Positions 36,945 to 45,387 of a DNA stretch of 60,900 nt are shown piece by piece (the first letter of the stretch is position 1; the number at the start of each line of letters is the position of its first letter). The DNA comes from CALXVA01 sp964587175. GTDB taxonomy: Bacteria; Bacillota; Clostridia; TANB77; CAG-508. Location: contig CAZPKK010000003.1 in the NCBI GenBank assembly GCA_964587175.1, forward strand, positions 1-60,900. Direction: 5' to 3'. The translations under genes were made by a program, and so were the position numbers. The notes beneath the pieces were generated by a model that did not search any database, was not told the DNA's origin, and worked only from the letters and a program-made list of their open reading frames with translations.

Positions 36945-37298
36945 ATGGAAGAAGAATTAAAAAGACTAAGTAAATTAAGTGAAGAAAATCAAGAAGATAT
37001 AGAAAAACAAAAAATAGTAGGCGTTAAATTTGAAAGTAAATATCAAAGAGGAGCATTTAAAGGAAGAGAATATAGTTATTTTACAAAATTAGATTTAAAA
37101 GAAGGAGATATAGTAGATTGTCCTACTAGATTTGGGCCAAGTATAGGAATGGTTACTAGAACAGACATAAAAGAAGAAGAAATAGAGAAAATAAGAAATT
37201 TTATAAAAAATATAAATCTTAAATATAACAGAGAAGCGTATCTAAATGGAAAAATTGAGGTAGAGGAGGAAATAGAAGATGGAATTGAAAGTAAGTGA
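36945..37298 (+). CDS. Phage protein, unknown
   Basis: The 117 aa protein has a central Y-S-Y-F-T-K-L-D-L-K-E-G-D-I-V-D-C-P-T-R-F-G segment that looks like a small beta-barrel, as in other phage accessory proteins located before DUF1351 genes. AGGAGG precedes the start. It overlaps the next gene by 20 bases. Confidence 0.6.
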   Translation: MEEELKRLSKLSEENQEDIEKQKIVGVKFESKYQRGAFKGREYSYFTKLDLKEGDIVDCPTRFGPSIGMVTRTDIKEEEIEKIRNFIKNINLKYNREAYLNGKIEVEEEIEDGIESK

Positions 37299-38094
37299 AA
37301 TTCAACAAATACAACCAGTTAATTTTAACTTTGAAGAATTGAAAAAAGAATTAATTGAAAAATCTAAATATTATAAAACAATAGTTTATACAGATGAGAA
37401 TATAAGTATAGCAAAACAAGATAGAACGAATTTGCATAAGTTAGTAAATGCAATAAACGATGAAAAGATTCGTATAAAAAAAGAAATTATGAAACCGTAT
37501 CTCCCTTTTGAAGTACAATGTAAAGAGTTAATGGAAATAGTAAAAGATGCAACAGAAAATATTGACATGCAAATTAAAGATTTTGAACAAAAAAAGAAAG
37601 ATGAAAAGCTTTTAGAAATAACTAATTATTTTGGAGAAAAAGTTGGAATCTATAAAGATTTAATAAATTTTGATTTGATTTTTAATGAAAGATGGCTAAA
37701 TATTACTTACGATATGAAACAAATTCAAGAAGATATAGATCATATTATAGCAAAAACAAAAAATGATTTAATGACAATTGATTCTATTGTAAAAAACGAA
37801 GAAACAAATGCACAAACAAGAGACTTTTATTTTAGAAATATAAATAATCCTAGTGTATTGGGCGAATCTTTAAATGAAGCTAAGAGGATAGAAGCAATAA
37901 AAAGCAATTTGGCAGAAATGAAAAAACAACAAGAAGAGGCAGAAAAAGCAAAACAAACAATAATTCCAAAACAAGAACAACAAGAAACTGAAAAAATCTA
38001 CGAACTATGTTTTAAAACATATTTAACAAAAGAGCAGATGTTTAAATTAAAAGAATTCTTTGTAGAGAATAATATTAAATACGAAAAGATATAG
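37279..38094 (+). CDS. DUF1351-family phage protein
   Basis: The 271 aa, mostly helical protein has the V-Y-T-D-E-N-I-S-I-A-K-Q-D-R-T-N-L-H-K-L pattern typical of DUF1351, found beside phage recombinases. The coiled-coil middle (E-A-E-K-A-K) is followed by a small C-terminal domain. It is likely an accessory of the YqaJ/RecT pair. Confidence 0.75.
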   Translation: MELKVSEIQQIQPVNFNFEELKKELIEKSKYYKTIVYTDENISIAKQDRTNLHKLVNAINDEKIRIKKEIMKPYLPFEVQCKELMEIVKDATENIDMQIKDFEQKKKDEKLLEITNYFGEKVGIYKDLINFDLIFNERWLNITYDMKQIQEDIDHIIAKTKNDLMTIDSIVKNEETNAQTRDFYFRNINNPSVLGESLNEAKRIEAIKSNLAEMKKQQEEAEKAKQTIIPKQEQQETEKIYELCFKTYLTKEQMFKLKEFFVENNIKYEKI

Positions 38095-38107
38095 GGGGAA
38101 AAGTAAA

Positions 38108-38368
38108 ATGGAAATTTTAAAAGTATCAAGCAAATCAAATCCAAATTCAGTAGCAGGAGCAATTGCAGGGTTGGTAAAAGAATCTAACAAAGCAGAAATG
38201 CAAGCAATAGGAGCAGGAGCTGTAAATCAAGCTGTAAAAGCTATAGCAATAGCAAGAGGTTTTTTAGCCCCAGCAGGAATAGATTTGGTGTGTATACCTG
38301 CATTTACAGAAGTTGATGTGGAAAAAGAGAATTGTACAGCGATGAAAATTATTGTGAAAAAAATTTAG
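38108..38368 (+). CDS. Phage-borne SpoVS paralogue
   Basis: The 86 aa protein matches the chromosomal SpoVS at roughly 80% of positions. The first 75 residues are nearly collinear, and most changes are conservative (I/V, R/K, A/T). The DNA is also very similar over residues 9-45. It sits in the recombination module between DUF1351 and RecT, so it may bind nucleic acid there or interfere with host sporulation. It was probably captured from a close host. Confidence 0.93.
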   Translation: MEILKVSSKSNPNSVAGAIAGLVKESNKAEMQAIGAGAVNQAVKAIAIARGFLAPAGIDLVCIPAFTEVDVEKENCTAMKIIVKKI

Positions 38369-38386
38369 TGAGAGGAGAATATTAGT

Positions 38387-39424
38387 ATGAAAGTAAATAA
38401 TAGTTTAGTTCAAAATAAAGAGGATAAAAAAGTAAGTTTTAGTAATTTCTTAACAAATCAATTTGTACAAAAAAAAATATATGAAGTTGTAGGAAAAGAT
38501 AGTCAAAAATTTATGACATCAATTTTATCTGCAGTGACAAATAATCCTACTTTGCAAGAATGTGACTCTATGAGTATTCTTAACTGTGCATTTTTAGGAG
38601 AAGGGCTAAAATTAAGTCCTAGTCCACAGTTGGGGCAATATTATATGGTGCCTTTTAAAGACAATAAAAAAGGATGTAAAGTAGCTCAATTCCAGTTAGG
38701 ATATAAAGGCTATATACAATTAGCAGAAAGAAGTGGATATTATAAAAAAATTAATGTATTAGCAATAAAAGAAGGAGAACTAATAAAATATGATCCGTTA
38801 AATGAAGAAATAGAAGTAAATATAATTGAAGATGAAGAACTAAGAGAAGAAACTCTAGCAGTAGGTTACTATGCAATGTTTGAATACATGAACGGTTTTA
38901 GAAAAGCTATTTACTGGAGTAAAAAGAAAATGCTAAATCACGCTGATAAATATTCGCAAGCTTTTAATAAAGAATCTTATTTTAAATTACTAGCTGGAGA
39001 GATACCTCAAGAAGATATGTGGAAATATTCTTCTTATTGGTACAAAGATTTTGATGGAATGGCTTTTAAAACCATGTTAAGACAACTAATAAGCAAGTGG
39101 GGAATTATGAGTATAGATATGCAAAGGGCTTATGAAAATGATATGGCAGCAATACAAGATGATGGACAACCTTATTACATAGAAAATGATAAAGAAGAGC
39201 AAGCAGAGGATGAGAATCCAATAAATATTATTATAGACACTGAAACAAAACAAAATGAAAATACAGAGAATATAGAAGAAAAACCAAAAAGAACTAGAAA
39301 AACAACAAAAGTAATAGAAAAATCAGAAGAAAATGATATACAAAAATCAAAAGAAAAAGAAGAAGCAGAAGAAACTAGATTTTTAATTGATAAAGATATA
39401 GAAAATGCATTCTTTAACAATTAA
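38387..39424 (+). CDS. recT: RecT-family single-strand annealing protein
   Basis: The 345 aa protein has the RecT core: I-L-S-A-V-T-N-N-P-T-L-Q-E-C, L-S-P-S-P-Q-L-G-Q-Y-Y-M-V-P-F, G-Y-K-G-Y-I-Q-L-A-E-R-S-G. It anneals the single strands made by the YqaJ exonuclease. The C-terminal ~90 residues are charged and low in complexity. A hairpin AAGGGCAGA/TCTGCCCTT (39429-39455) follows and may terminate transcription. Confidence 0.92.
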   Translation: MKVNNSLVQNKEDKKVSFSNFLTNQFVQKKIYEVVGKDSQKFMTSILSAVTNNPTLQECDSMSILNCAFLGEGLKLSPSPQLGQYYMVPFKDNKKGCKVAQFQLGYKGYIQLAERSGYYKKINVLAIKEGELIKYDPLNEEIEVNIIEDEELREETLAVGYYAMFEYMNGFRKAIYWSKKKMLNHADKYSQAFNKESYFKLLAGEIPQEDMWKYSSYWYKDFDGMAFKTMLRQLISKWGIMSIDMQRAYENDMAAIQDDGQPYYIENDKEEQAEDENPINIIIDTETKQNENTENIEEKPKRTRKTTKVIEKSEENDIQKSKEKEEAEETRFLIDKDIENAFFNN

Positions 39425-39428
39425 CAAC

Positions 39429-39455
39429 TAAGGGCAGACACAAAATCTGCCCTTA
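39429..39455 (+). terminator. Hairpin after recT
   Basis: AAGGGCAGA pairs with TCTGCCCTT across a 9-nt loop, followed by AATTAATAA. It is a weak terminator or processing site. Confidence 0.55.
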
Positions 39456-39491
39456 ATTAATAAGTGTGATATACGAAAGGAGAAAAAGACA

Positions 39492-40235
39492 ATGGCAGAC
39501 AGTAAAGAGAGTTTTGTTTTTTATAAAAGTTTTTATAAGGCAATAAAAAAAATACCGAAAAAATATCAATTAGAATTATATGATGCTATTGCTCAATATT
39601 CACTAACAGGAAATGAGCCAGAAAATCTAAGTGGTACTGCTTCTGCTATGTTTGTCCTTATAAAACCTAATATAGATAGTTCACAAAGAAGATATGAGGC
39701 TAGCGTAGAAAATGGTAAAAAAGGTGGAAGACCAAAAAAAGACCCTCAAAAAAAACCTAATCAAAACCCAGAAGAAACCCAAAAAAAACCTAATCAAAAC
39801 CTTAATGTAGATGTTGCTGTAGATGATAATGTAGATGTAAATGTAAATGATAATGTAGATGTTGATGATAATATAAATTTTTCAAAAATAATTCGAGAAT
39901 ATGAAGAAAATATTGCACCAATAACAGCAACAGCTAAAGAAATTTTACAAAGTTATTATGAGGATTTAGGACCAGAACTCCTAATAGAAGCAATAAGACG
40001 AGCGTCTTTAGCAAATAAACGAAATTGCAAATATATACAAGGAATACTGAACAGTTGGATTAACAAAGGTTTTAAAACTCTGGTTGAAGTAAAAAGTGAA
40101 GAAGAGGAGTTTAAAAATAAAAAATCTACAAAGGAAACTAATAAAAAAGGTTATAACAATTATTCTCAGAGAGATCCTGAGATGATAGATTTTAATAAAC
40201 TTTATGCAAATATGCCTCCAGGAGAAATGACATGA
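39492..40235 (+). CDS. DnaD-domain replication protein with DUF6291-like N-terminus
   Basis: The N-terminal part (F-Y-K-S-F-Y-K-A-I-K-K-I-P) resembles DUF6291. The C-terminal part (E-Y-E-E-N-I-A-P-I-T...A-N-K-R-N-C-K-Y-I-Q-G-I-L-N-S-W) is a DnaD domain that recruits helicase for phage replication. The two are joined by a repetitive linker of Asn/Val/Asp (39795-39875, repeats of GATGATAATGTAGATGT). 247 aa. Confidence 0.82.
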   Translation: MADSKESFVFYKSFYKAIKKIPKKYQLELYDAIAQYSLTGNEPENLSGTASAMFVLIKPNIDSSQRRYEASVENGKKGGRPKKDPQKKPNQNPEETQKKPNQNLNVDVAVDDNVDVNVNDNVDVDDNINFSKIIREYEENIAPITATAKEILQSYYEDLGPELLIEAIRRASLANKRNCKYIQGILNSWINKGFKTLVEVKSEEEEFKNKKSTKETNKKGYNNYSQRDPEMIDFNKLYANMPPGEMT

Positions 40236-40412
40236 AAGAAAAACAACTAAAAGGTATATGTCCAACTTGTTTAGGCTGTAATAGGTTAGAAGATATAAAC
40301 TTTGAAGGGTGCAATGAGTGTAATAATTACATGAAGCGGAAAAAATACGGCAAATGATTATATATTACAAATCAAGAAAAATTTAGGAATAGGAGAACAG
40401 ATGAGAATATGA
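40232..40412 (+). CDS. Small Cys-rich phage protein, contains CGGA site
   Basis: With CGGA (40337-40340) read as one glycine (residue 36) the product is 59 aa: C-P-T-C-L-G-C-N-R-L-E...E-G-C-N-E-C-N-N-Y-M-K-G-K. It ends with TGA overlapping the next ATG (ATGA), the usual coupling in this operon. Read conventionally it stops at 40357, leaving a 51-base gap. The Cys pattern suggests a zinc-binding protein. It starts in an ATGA overlap with the DnaD gene. Confidence 0.7.
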
Positions 40413-40880
40413 AGATTTTAGCGATAGATCCAGGAAATTTAGAAAGTGCATATTGCTTAATGGATAGTGAAACATATAAGCCACTTGAATTTGGAAAAAT
40501 AGATAATAAGCAATTAAGATATGGCTTATATAATGCAGAATATGATGTTTTGATAATAGAAATGATAGCAAGTTACCGGCATGGCAGTAGGACAAACAGT
40601 TTTTGAAACTTGTGTATGGATAGGTAGATTTAAAGAAATAGCAAAGTTTAACGACGTAAAAGTGGAATATGTTTACAGAAAAGATGAAAAAATGAATTTA
40701 TGCTATTCGATGAAAGCTAAAGATAGCAACATAAGACAAGCTCTAATAGATAGATTTGGAGTGGTTGGTACGAAGAAAAATCCAGGTTGGTTTTATGGAT
40801 TTAAAAAGGATATATGGTCTGCCTATGCTGTAGGAGTTACTTATTGCGACAATTTTTTAAAACAAACACGAAGAGAATAG
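40409..40880 (+). CDS. RuvC-like phage resolvase, contains CGGC site
   Basis: Reading CGGC (40577-40580) as one glycine (residue 57) gives a 156 aa protein with I-D-P-G-N-x-x-S-A-Y, I-E-M-I-A-S-Y-G-M-A-V-G, and the C-terminal K-D-I-W-S-A-Y-A-V-G-V. These are the acidic motifs and order of the RNase H-like RuvC fold found in Clostridium phages. The conserved Y-G-M-x-V-G is interrupted only by the extra C. It is probably for resolving or debranching phage DNA before packaging. Confidence 0.82.
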
Positions 40881-40894
40881 AAAGGAAAAATATT

Positions 40895-41179
40895 ATGGAT
40901 TTTAGAGAAATTGAAGAAAAACAAAAAATCAATAAAATAAAAGCAAAAAATGATTGCCTAGTATGTGAAGTTGTTATAACAAAAGAATTTAAAGAAGCAC
41001 CAATATCTATCATAGAAGGAAATGGAGGGCCTATTGAAATGGCTCAAATGGTTAAAACACTGGTTGATGTTGCAAACCAATTAAAAGAGAATTTTCCAGA
41101 AGTAAAAGGAATTATCCCAATATTGAATGAGCGTGGAGGAATGAAAATGGAATACAAAAGAGTTGAAAGAAGGGAATAG
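40895..41179 (+). CDS. Phage protein, unknown
   Basis: The 94 aa protein (MDFREIEEKQKINKIK...) starts behind AAAGGA. It has a G-G-P-I-E-M-A-Q-M-V-K-T-L segment. No family is recognised. Confidence 0.55.
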   Translation: MDFREIEEKQKINKIKAKNDCLVCEVVITKEFKEAPISIIEGNGGPIEMAQMVKTLVDVANQLKENFPEVKGIIPILNERGGMKMEYKRVERRE

Positions 41180-41182
41180 TTT

Positions 41183-41621
41183 ATGAATAATAAAAGAGCA
41201 AAAGACAAACTGATTAAATTATATGGTGCAGAATGTTTTATAGAAAAACTGCATCTGCGAATAGATAAAGAGCCACGTAAATACACAGGCAAAGGGCAAT
41301 ACAAGAGAATGAAACAGCTTACATATCATCATATTCGAGAGAAAAGAAATCGGAGGAAAAGCAACAGTAGAGAACGGTGCGTTACTAAGTGCAGAAAATC
41401 ATGTGTGGTTTCATAAACAAAGTAAAAAGGCACAAAAGCAGATGAATGAGTTATTTCAGCAATATAAAGCAAGTGTAGAATGTGAAGTTAAATTTGTAGA
41501 TGATTTAAAAACACGATTTAGCGTAGCAAGTGCAATTATAGTTTCAGCAGAAATGGAAAAAGGATATAACAGAGCTAGAGAAAAAAGAGAATGGAAAAGA
41601 GAAATAGAGGAGGAAAGATAG
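41183..41621 (+). CDS. HNH-like phage protein, contains CGGA site
   Basis: Reading CGGA (41351-41354) as one glycine (residue 57) gives a 145 aa protein with L-T-Y-H-H-I-R-E-K-R-N-G-G-K-A-T-V-E-N-G-A-L-L, then H-V-W-F-H. This is the HNH-like H-H...N...H arrangement common in Firmicute phages. Under the standard code both halves are broken exactly between R-N and G-G. A long helical tail follows. Confidence 0.8.
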
Positions 41622-41777
41622 ATGATAATAGGATTAATAGTAGAAGGTATGGACGAAATAAAAGATATAAAAGTATGTGAATATTGTATTAATAAAGAGT
41701 TTTACTGTGACGACGGAAGTAAATGTAAAGAAAATATAAAACAATATTTTGAAAAAAAAGCGACAAATGACGGTTAA
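41622..41777 (+). CDS. Small Cys-containing phage protein
   Basis: The 51 aa protein has C-E-Y-C...C-D-D-G-S-K-C, a possible zinc site. It starts right after the previous stop behind GAGGAGG. No family is recognised. Confidence 0.5.
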   Translation: MIIGLIVEGMDEIKDIKVCEYCINKEFYCDDGSKCKENIKQYFEKKATNDG

Positions 41778-41809
41778 AAGCGATAAAATTTATGGATTTT
41801 GAAAACAAA

Positions 41810-41876
41810 GTGAACAGTAATGGACAGTAGTGAACAGTAATTAATTAGTAACTGATTAGTAATTGACTAGTAATTA
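41810..41876. repeat. Iteron-like direct repeats
   Basis: GTGAACAGTAAT occurs twice 20 bases apart (41810, 41830), then three 11-bp units in tandem: ATTAGTAACTG, ATTAGTAATTG, ACTAGTAATTA (41844-41876). The period is one helical turn and the stretch is non-coding, so it may bind a replication or regulatory protein. Confidence 0.6.
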
Positions 41877-41900
41877 AACTGTAGAAAGGAGAAAAGAAGA

Positions 41901-42083
41901 ATGAATAAACGTACGATAAAAGAATGGGAAACAGAAACTGGCGTTGTTTTAAGAGAAAATAGAAATAGTGACAAAATTACAGAGAAGCAATTTAAGAGAA
42001 GAATAAAAAGCGAATATGTAAAATGTAAAACAGAAAAAGGTCTATTGTATATGAATGAAATAAAAGGAAAAGGAGGAAAGTAA
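41901..42083 (+). CDS. Small basic phage protein
   Basis: The 60 aa protein (MNKRTIKEWETETG...) has an N-terminus often seen in small phage ORFs upstream of late regulators. AAAGGAG is present. The function is unknown. Confidence 0.5.
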   Translation: MNKRTIKEWETETGVVLRENRNSDKITEKQFKRRIKSEYVKCKTEKGLLYMNEIKGKGGK

Positions 42084-42084
42084 T

Positions 42085-42204
42085 ATGAGTACAGTATTGA
42101 TAACATTAATTATTGCAATAACAGTAATGTATATTGCAGAAAAAATCGCAGATGTATTTGAATCAAAGTATAAAAGAGAAGAAAAAGAAAGAGAGGAGGA
42201 ATAA
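42085..42204 (+). CDS. Single-span membrane microprotein
   Basis: The 39 aa product has a hydrophobic helix (residues 3-17) and a charged Lys/Glu tail. AGGAGG precedes the ATG. It fits tightly between its neighbours, which supports it as a real gene. Confidence 0.5.
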   Translation: MSTVLITLIIAITVMYIAEKIADVFESKYKREEKEREEE

Positions 42205-42205
42205 T

Positions 42206-42466
42206 ATGAAACCAGTTGATTTTGAAGATAAAAACCTGGTACTAACAGCACCAGGCTGTGGTCCATTGCCAGCTTTACAAACAAAAGATAATTGTATTGT
42301 AACTTGTTGGGAAATGAGTGAGAAAGAAATGAAAGAATTTCAAAAAACAGGAAGAATTTGGTTGTCAGTAATAAGTTTAAAACATCCACCTGTTTGTATG
42401 TCTGTAGAACAACCTTACACGATGTTTAAAGAAGAGATTAATAAAAATGATGAATCAAAAGATTAA
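42206..42466 (+). CDS. Phage protein, unknown
   Basis: The 86 aa protein begins M-K-P-V-D-F-E-D-K-N, with A-P-G-C-G-P-L-P and C-W-E-M-S segments. It resembles small conserved phage proteins of unknown role. GAGGAGG precedes the ATG. Confidence 0.6.
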   Translation: MKPVDFEDKNLVLTAPGCGPLPALQTKDNCIVTCWEMSEKEMKEFQKTGRIWLSVISLKHPPVCMSVEQPYTMFKEEINKNDESKD

Positions 42467-42492
42467 ACGTTGAGAAGAAAGAGGTGCTTTTT

Positions 42493-43080
42493 ATGAGTGA
42501 AAAGAGCAAAAGAATAGAAGTTGATCCTATTTTGTACAGCATCATTCAAAACAGTGTAACTGTAGGTGTTAACGAAGGAATAGTAAGAGCAGTAGAAAAT
42601 ATTGAGAAGCAGAGAGATTTATTGCAAAAAATAAATTATGATAATAGAGTAAGAAACACCAGATTATTGTTATCTAACTATTTGAATTTTAAAAGGCATA
42701 TTAATACATCTATATATACAGAGAAACAGTTAAGTACAGAAGAAACTAGCGACATCCTCGATAAAATAGGAATAGATGTAGATAATTTCGATAAAACAAT
42801 AGTAGAGTCAATTTTAAAGTCTAAAAAAAGAACTGAGATCATATTAGAGCATATTGATACAATCTTAGATGGTTATATGTTAAATGCATCTAAAAGAGAT
42901 GATTTAGAGTTAAAAAGAAGAGCAGATGTCGTTGAAAAATTTTACAGAGAAGGGAAAAGATTGGACCAAGTTTCAAAAGAAATTCACGCAAGTATAAGTA
43001 CAACAAAACGAGATAAAGCTAGAGCTATAAATGAAATCGCAATTTTAATGTTTGGAATAGATGGTATAAAATTTATGTAA
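42493..43080 (+). CDS. ArpU-like late transcription regulator
   Basis: The ~195 aa protein lies at the end of the early region just before the late promoter and terminase. Its C-terminal half has L-E-L-K-R-R-A-D-V-V-E-K-F-Y-R-E-G-K-R-L-D-Q-V-S-K-E-I-H-A-S-I-S-T-T-K-R-D, a sigma-region-4-like helix-turn-helix. Position and motif suggest an ArpU/late activator role. Confidence 0.6.
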   Translation: MSEKSKRIEVDPILYSIIQNSVTVGVNEGIVRAVENIEKQRDLLQKINYDNRVRNTRLLLSNYLNFKRHINTSIYTEKQLSTEETSDILDKIGIDVDNFDKTIVESILKSKKRTEIILEHIDTILDGYMLNASKRDDLELKRRADVVEKFYREGKRLDQVSKEIHASISTTKRDKARAINEIAILMFGIDGIKFM

Positions 43081-43100
43081 ACAATGAGCTAAAGTTAAAC

Positions 43101-43129
43101 TTGAAATGAACTTGTCAATGTTTTATAAT
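43101..43129 (+). promoter_or_regulatory. Probable late promoter
   Basis: TTGAAA (43101-43106) and TATAAT (43124-43129) are spaced by 17, directly upstream of the packaging genes. A terminator hairpin AGAGACACTA/TAGTGTTTCT plus T-run (about 43202-43234) lies 70 bases downstream. A short leader RNA of about 100 nt or an antitermination site is therefore possible. Confidence 0.6.
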
Positions 43130-43201
43130 AGTAGTATCAAAAAATGTCTAATATTTAATAAAAGTGCAAAAGACATAAAAAATTCCAAGATATTTCCTCA
43201 G

Positions 43202-43234
43202 AAAGAGACACTATTTTTAGTGTTTCTTTTTTTG
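43202..43234 (+). terminator. Intrinsic terminator before terminase
   Basis: AGAGACACTA pairs with TAGTGTTTCT around TTTT and is followed by TTTTTTTG. Confidence 0.75.
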
Positions 43235-43257
43235 TTGATATGTAGAGGATAAGGACC

Positions 43258-43353
43258 TGTTATATGATGGAAATAGACACCAAATATTGTGACGTTATTA
43301 TAAAAAGATGGGAAACATTAACAGGGGAAAAAGCAAAATTAATAATGCGAAAG
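43258..43353 (+). pseudogene. C-terminal remnant of a DNA methyltransferase
   Basis: The frame reads C-Y-M-M-E-I-D-T-K-Y-C-D-V-I-I-K-R-W-E, the typical C-terminal end of phage N6/N4 DNA methyltransferases. Everything upstream, including the catalytic motif, is missing. A stop at 43243-43245 precedes it. Confidence 0.6.
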
Positions 43354-43373
43354 TAGGTGGGCGGTGAAATGCT

Positions 43374-44048
43374 GTGGAAGAAAAAATTAAAAAAGATTAT
43401 TTAGCTGGTGAGAAATACAAGGAAATATGTAAAAAACACAGTATAACCCCTAACCAACTAAAATATTTAATAGCAAAAAATAAGTGGAAAAGAAAAAGTA
43501 ATCGTAGTAAAGCACAGAAAGGAAATAAAAATGCTGTAGGAAACAAGGGTGGACATGCTCCTAAAAAAAACAAAAATGCTGTAAAAACAGGAGAACACGA
43601 AAACATTTTTGATACTGTTATTAATGAAAATGAGCAAAATATTTTAAACAGTAAAGGAATAGGGAGAGTAGAAGAAACAATATTACAGGAAATAAAAATA
43701 TTAACAATAAGAGAAAAGAGAATGTTAGCAAGAATAAAAGAGTTAAAAGAAAAAAATAGAGATATGACAATAATGAAAATCCATAAAGATAAAGAAGGAA
43801 CGTCTACAGATATAGAACATACTCTTCATTTAATAAATAAAATAGAAGAAGGATTAACAAGAGTTCAAGAGTCAAAAAGGAGATGTATAGAAAGTTTTAA
43901 TAAAATTGGACTAGATAATGAGAGATTAAAACTAGAAAAAGAAAGACTTAAAATTGAAAAGAAAAGATTAGAACTAGAACTACAAAAACAAGATGGAGAA
44001 GAAATAGAAGATACTACAGAAACGGATGCTGATTTGTATGGTAATTAA
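43374..44048 (+). CDS. Terminase small subunit
   Basis: The 224 aa protein has an N-terminal helix-turn-helix (K-D-Y-L-A-G-E-K-Y-K-E-I-C-K-K-H-S-I-T), the K-G-N-K-N-A-x-G-N-x-G-G-x-A-P segment of TerS proteins and a C-terminal coiled coil. It recognises phage DNA for packaging. A GTG start is used. The end overlaps terL. Confidence 0.88.
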   Translation: MEEKIKKDYLAGEKYKEICKKHSITPNQLKYLIAKNKWKRKSNRSKAQKGNKNAVGNKGGHAPKKNKNAVKTGEHENIFDTVINENEQNILNSKGIGRVEETILQEIKILTIREKRMLARIKELKEKNRDMTIMKIHKDKEGTSTDIEHTLHLINKIEEGLTRVQESKRRCIESFNKIGLDNERLKLEKERLKIEKKRLELELQKQDGEEIEDTTETDADLYGN

Positions 44049-45384
44049 AACTGTAAAGAGGAAAAAGACAATACCTTTTAATTTTAGTGAAAAACATAAA
44101 GACTATATAAGGAATTGCCAAAACTGCACTTTCAATATTGCTGAGGGAGCAGTAAGAGCTGGAAAAACAGTTGATAATATATATGCTTTTGCTCACGAAT
44201 TAAAAGATACGAAAGATAAAATACATTTAGCAACAGGCTCAACTAGTGCAAATGCGAAATTAAATATAGGAGATGCAAATGGTTTTGGATTAGAATATAT
44301 TTTTAGAGGGCAAAGTCATTGGGGGAAATTTAAAGGTAATGAATGTTTGTATATTAAAGGCCCAGATACTAATTATAAACAAAGAATAATAATTTTCGCT
44401 GGTGCTGCAAAAGAAGATAGTTACAAAAAAATTCGTGGTAATTCGTATGGAATGTGGATAGCTACAGAAATAAATTTACATCATGACAATACAATAAAGG
44501 AAGCATTTAACAGACAATTAGCAGCACAAAAAAGAAAAATATTTTGGGACTTAAACCCTGACAATCCCAATGCAGATATTTATACAAAATATATAGATTT
44601 ATATGCTAAAAAAGATAAAGAAGGAATCCTTCTTGGCGGATACAATTATCAGCATTTTACAATATTTGATAATATAAATATCCCTGATTTAAGGAAACAA
44701 GAAATAATAAGTCAATATGATCCTAATTCAATTTGGTATTTACGAGATATTTTAGGCAAAAGATGTATTGCTGAAGGTTTATGTTATAGAACATTTGCAA
44801 ATGCTCCAACAAAATATAGAATAACAAGAGAAGAGGCAAAGAAGAGAATATCTCAAATTATTATATCAGTTGACTTTGGCGGAAATGGCTCTGGTCATGC
44901 TTTTGTCGCTACAGGAATAAGCAGAGATTACAAAGATGTAATTGCTTTGGCTAGTGAAAGACATTTTGGAGATATAGATCCAAATAAATTAGGAGAACTT
45001 TTTGTAGATTTTGTATTAAAAATTATAAATGTATACGGTATGATAGATATGTGTTATGCAGATAGTGCTGAGCAAACCTTGATAAGAGGTTTAAGAACAG
45101 CATTATTAAATGCAAAAATCTCATTAGCAGTTGATAATGCGTGGAAAAGTGAAATAAGAGAAAGAATAAGAGTTACAAATAGACTATTTGGACAAAGAAG
45201 ATTATTTCTTACAGATGACTGCGAAACGCTTGAAACAGCATTTTGTACAGCAGTTTGGAATCCGAAAGAATTGACTAAAGATGAGAGATTAGATGACGGA
45301 AGCTCTGATATAGATTCATTAGATGCATTTGAATATACGATTGAGAGATTTATTGATCTTTTAATTTTGACGGAGGTAGTATAA
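44038..45384 (+). CDS. Terminase large subunit
   Basis: The ~448 aa packaging motor has a Walker A variant E-G-A-V-R-A-G-K-T and the C-terminal nuclease domain starting V-D-F-G-G-N-G-S-G-H-A, with further acidic residues at Y-A-D-S-A-E and D-S-L-D-A-F-E-Y. The start at 44038 is chosen over 44026, which is closer to the TerS frame. GGAGG at its 3' end serves the portal gene. Confidence 0.9.
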   Translation: MVIKTVKRKKTIPFNFSEKHKDYIRNCQNCTFNIAEGAVRAGKTVDNIYAFAHELKDTKDKIHLATGSTSANAKLNIGDANGFGLEYIFRGQSHWGKFKGNECLYIKGPDTNYKQRIIIFAGAAKEDSYKKIRGNSYGMWIATEINLHHDNTIKEAFNRQLAAQKRKIFWDLNPDNPNADIYTKYIDLYAKKDKEGILLGGYNYQHFTIFDNINIPDLRKQEIISQYDPNSIWYLRDILGKRCIAEGLCYRTFANAPTKYRITREEAKKRISQIIISVDFGGNGSGHAFVATGISRDYKDVIALASERHFGDIDPNKLGELFVDFVLKIINVYGMIDMCYADSAEQTLIRGLRTALLNAKISLAVDNAWKSEIRERIRVTNRLFGQRRLFLTDDCETLETAFCTAVWNPKELTKDERLDDGSSDIDSLDAFEYTIERFIDLLILTEVV

Positions 45385-45387
45385 TAA

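Noticed and set aside
45371..45384. CGGAGG at the end of terL as a further four-base site
   Set aside because: The frame there reads ACG-GAG, so CGG is not in frame, and terL needs no repair.
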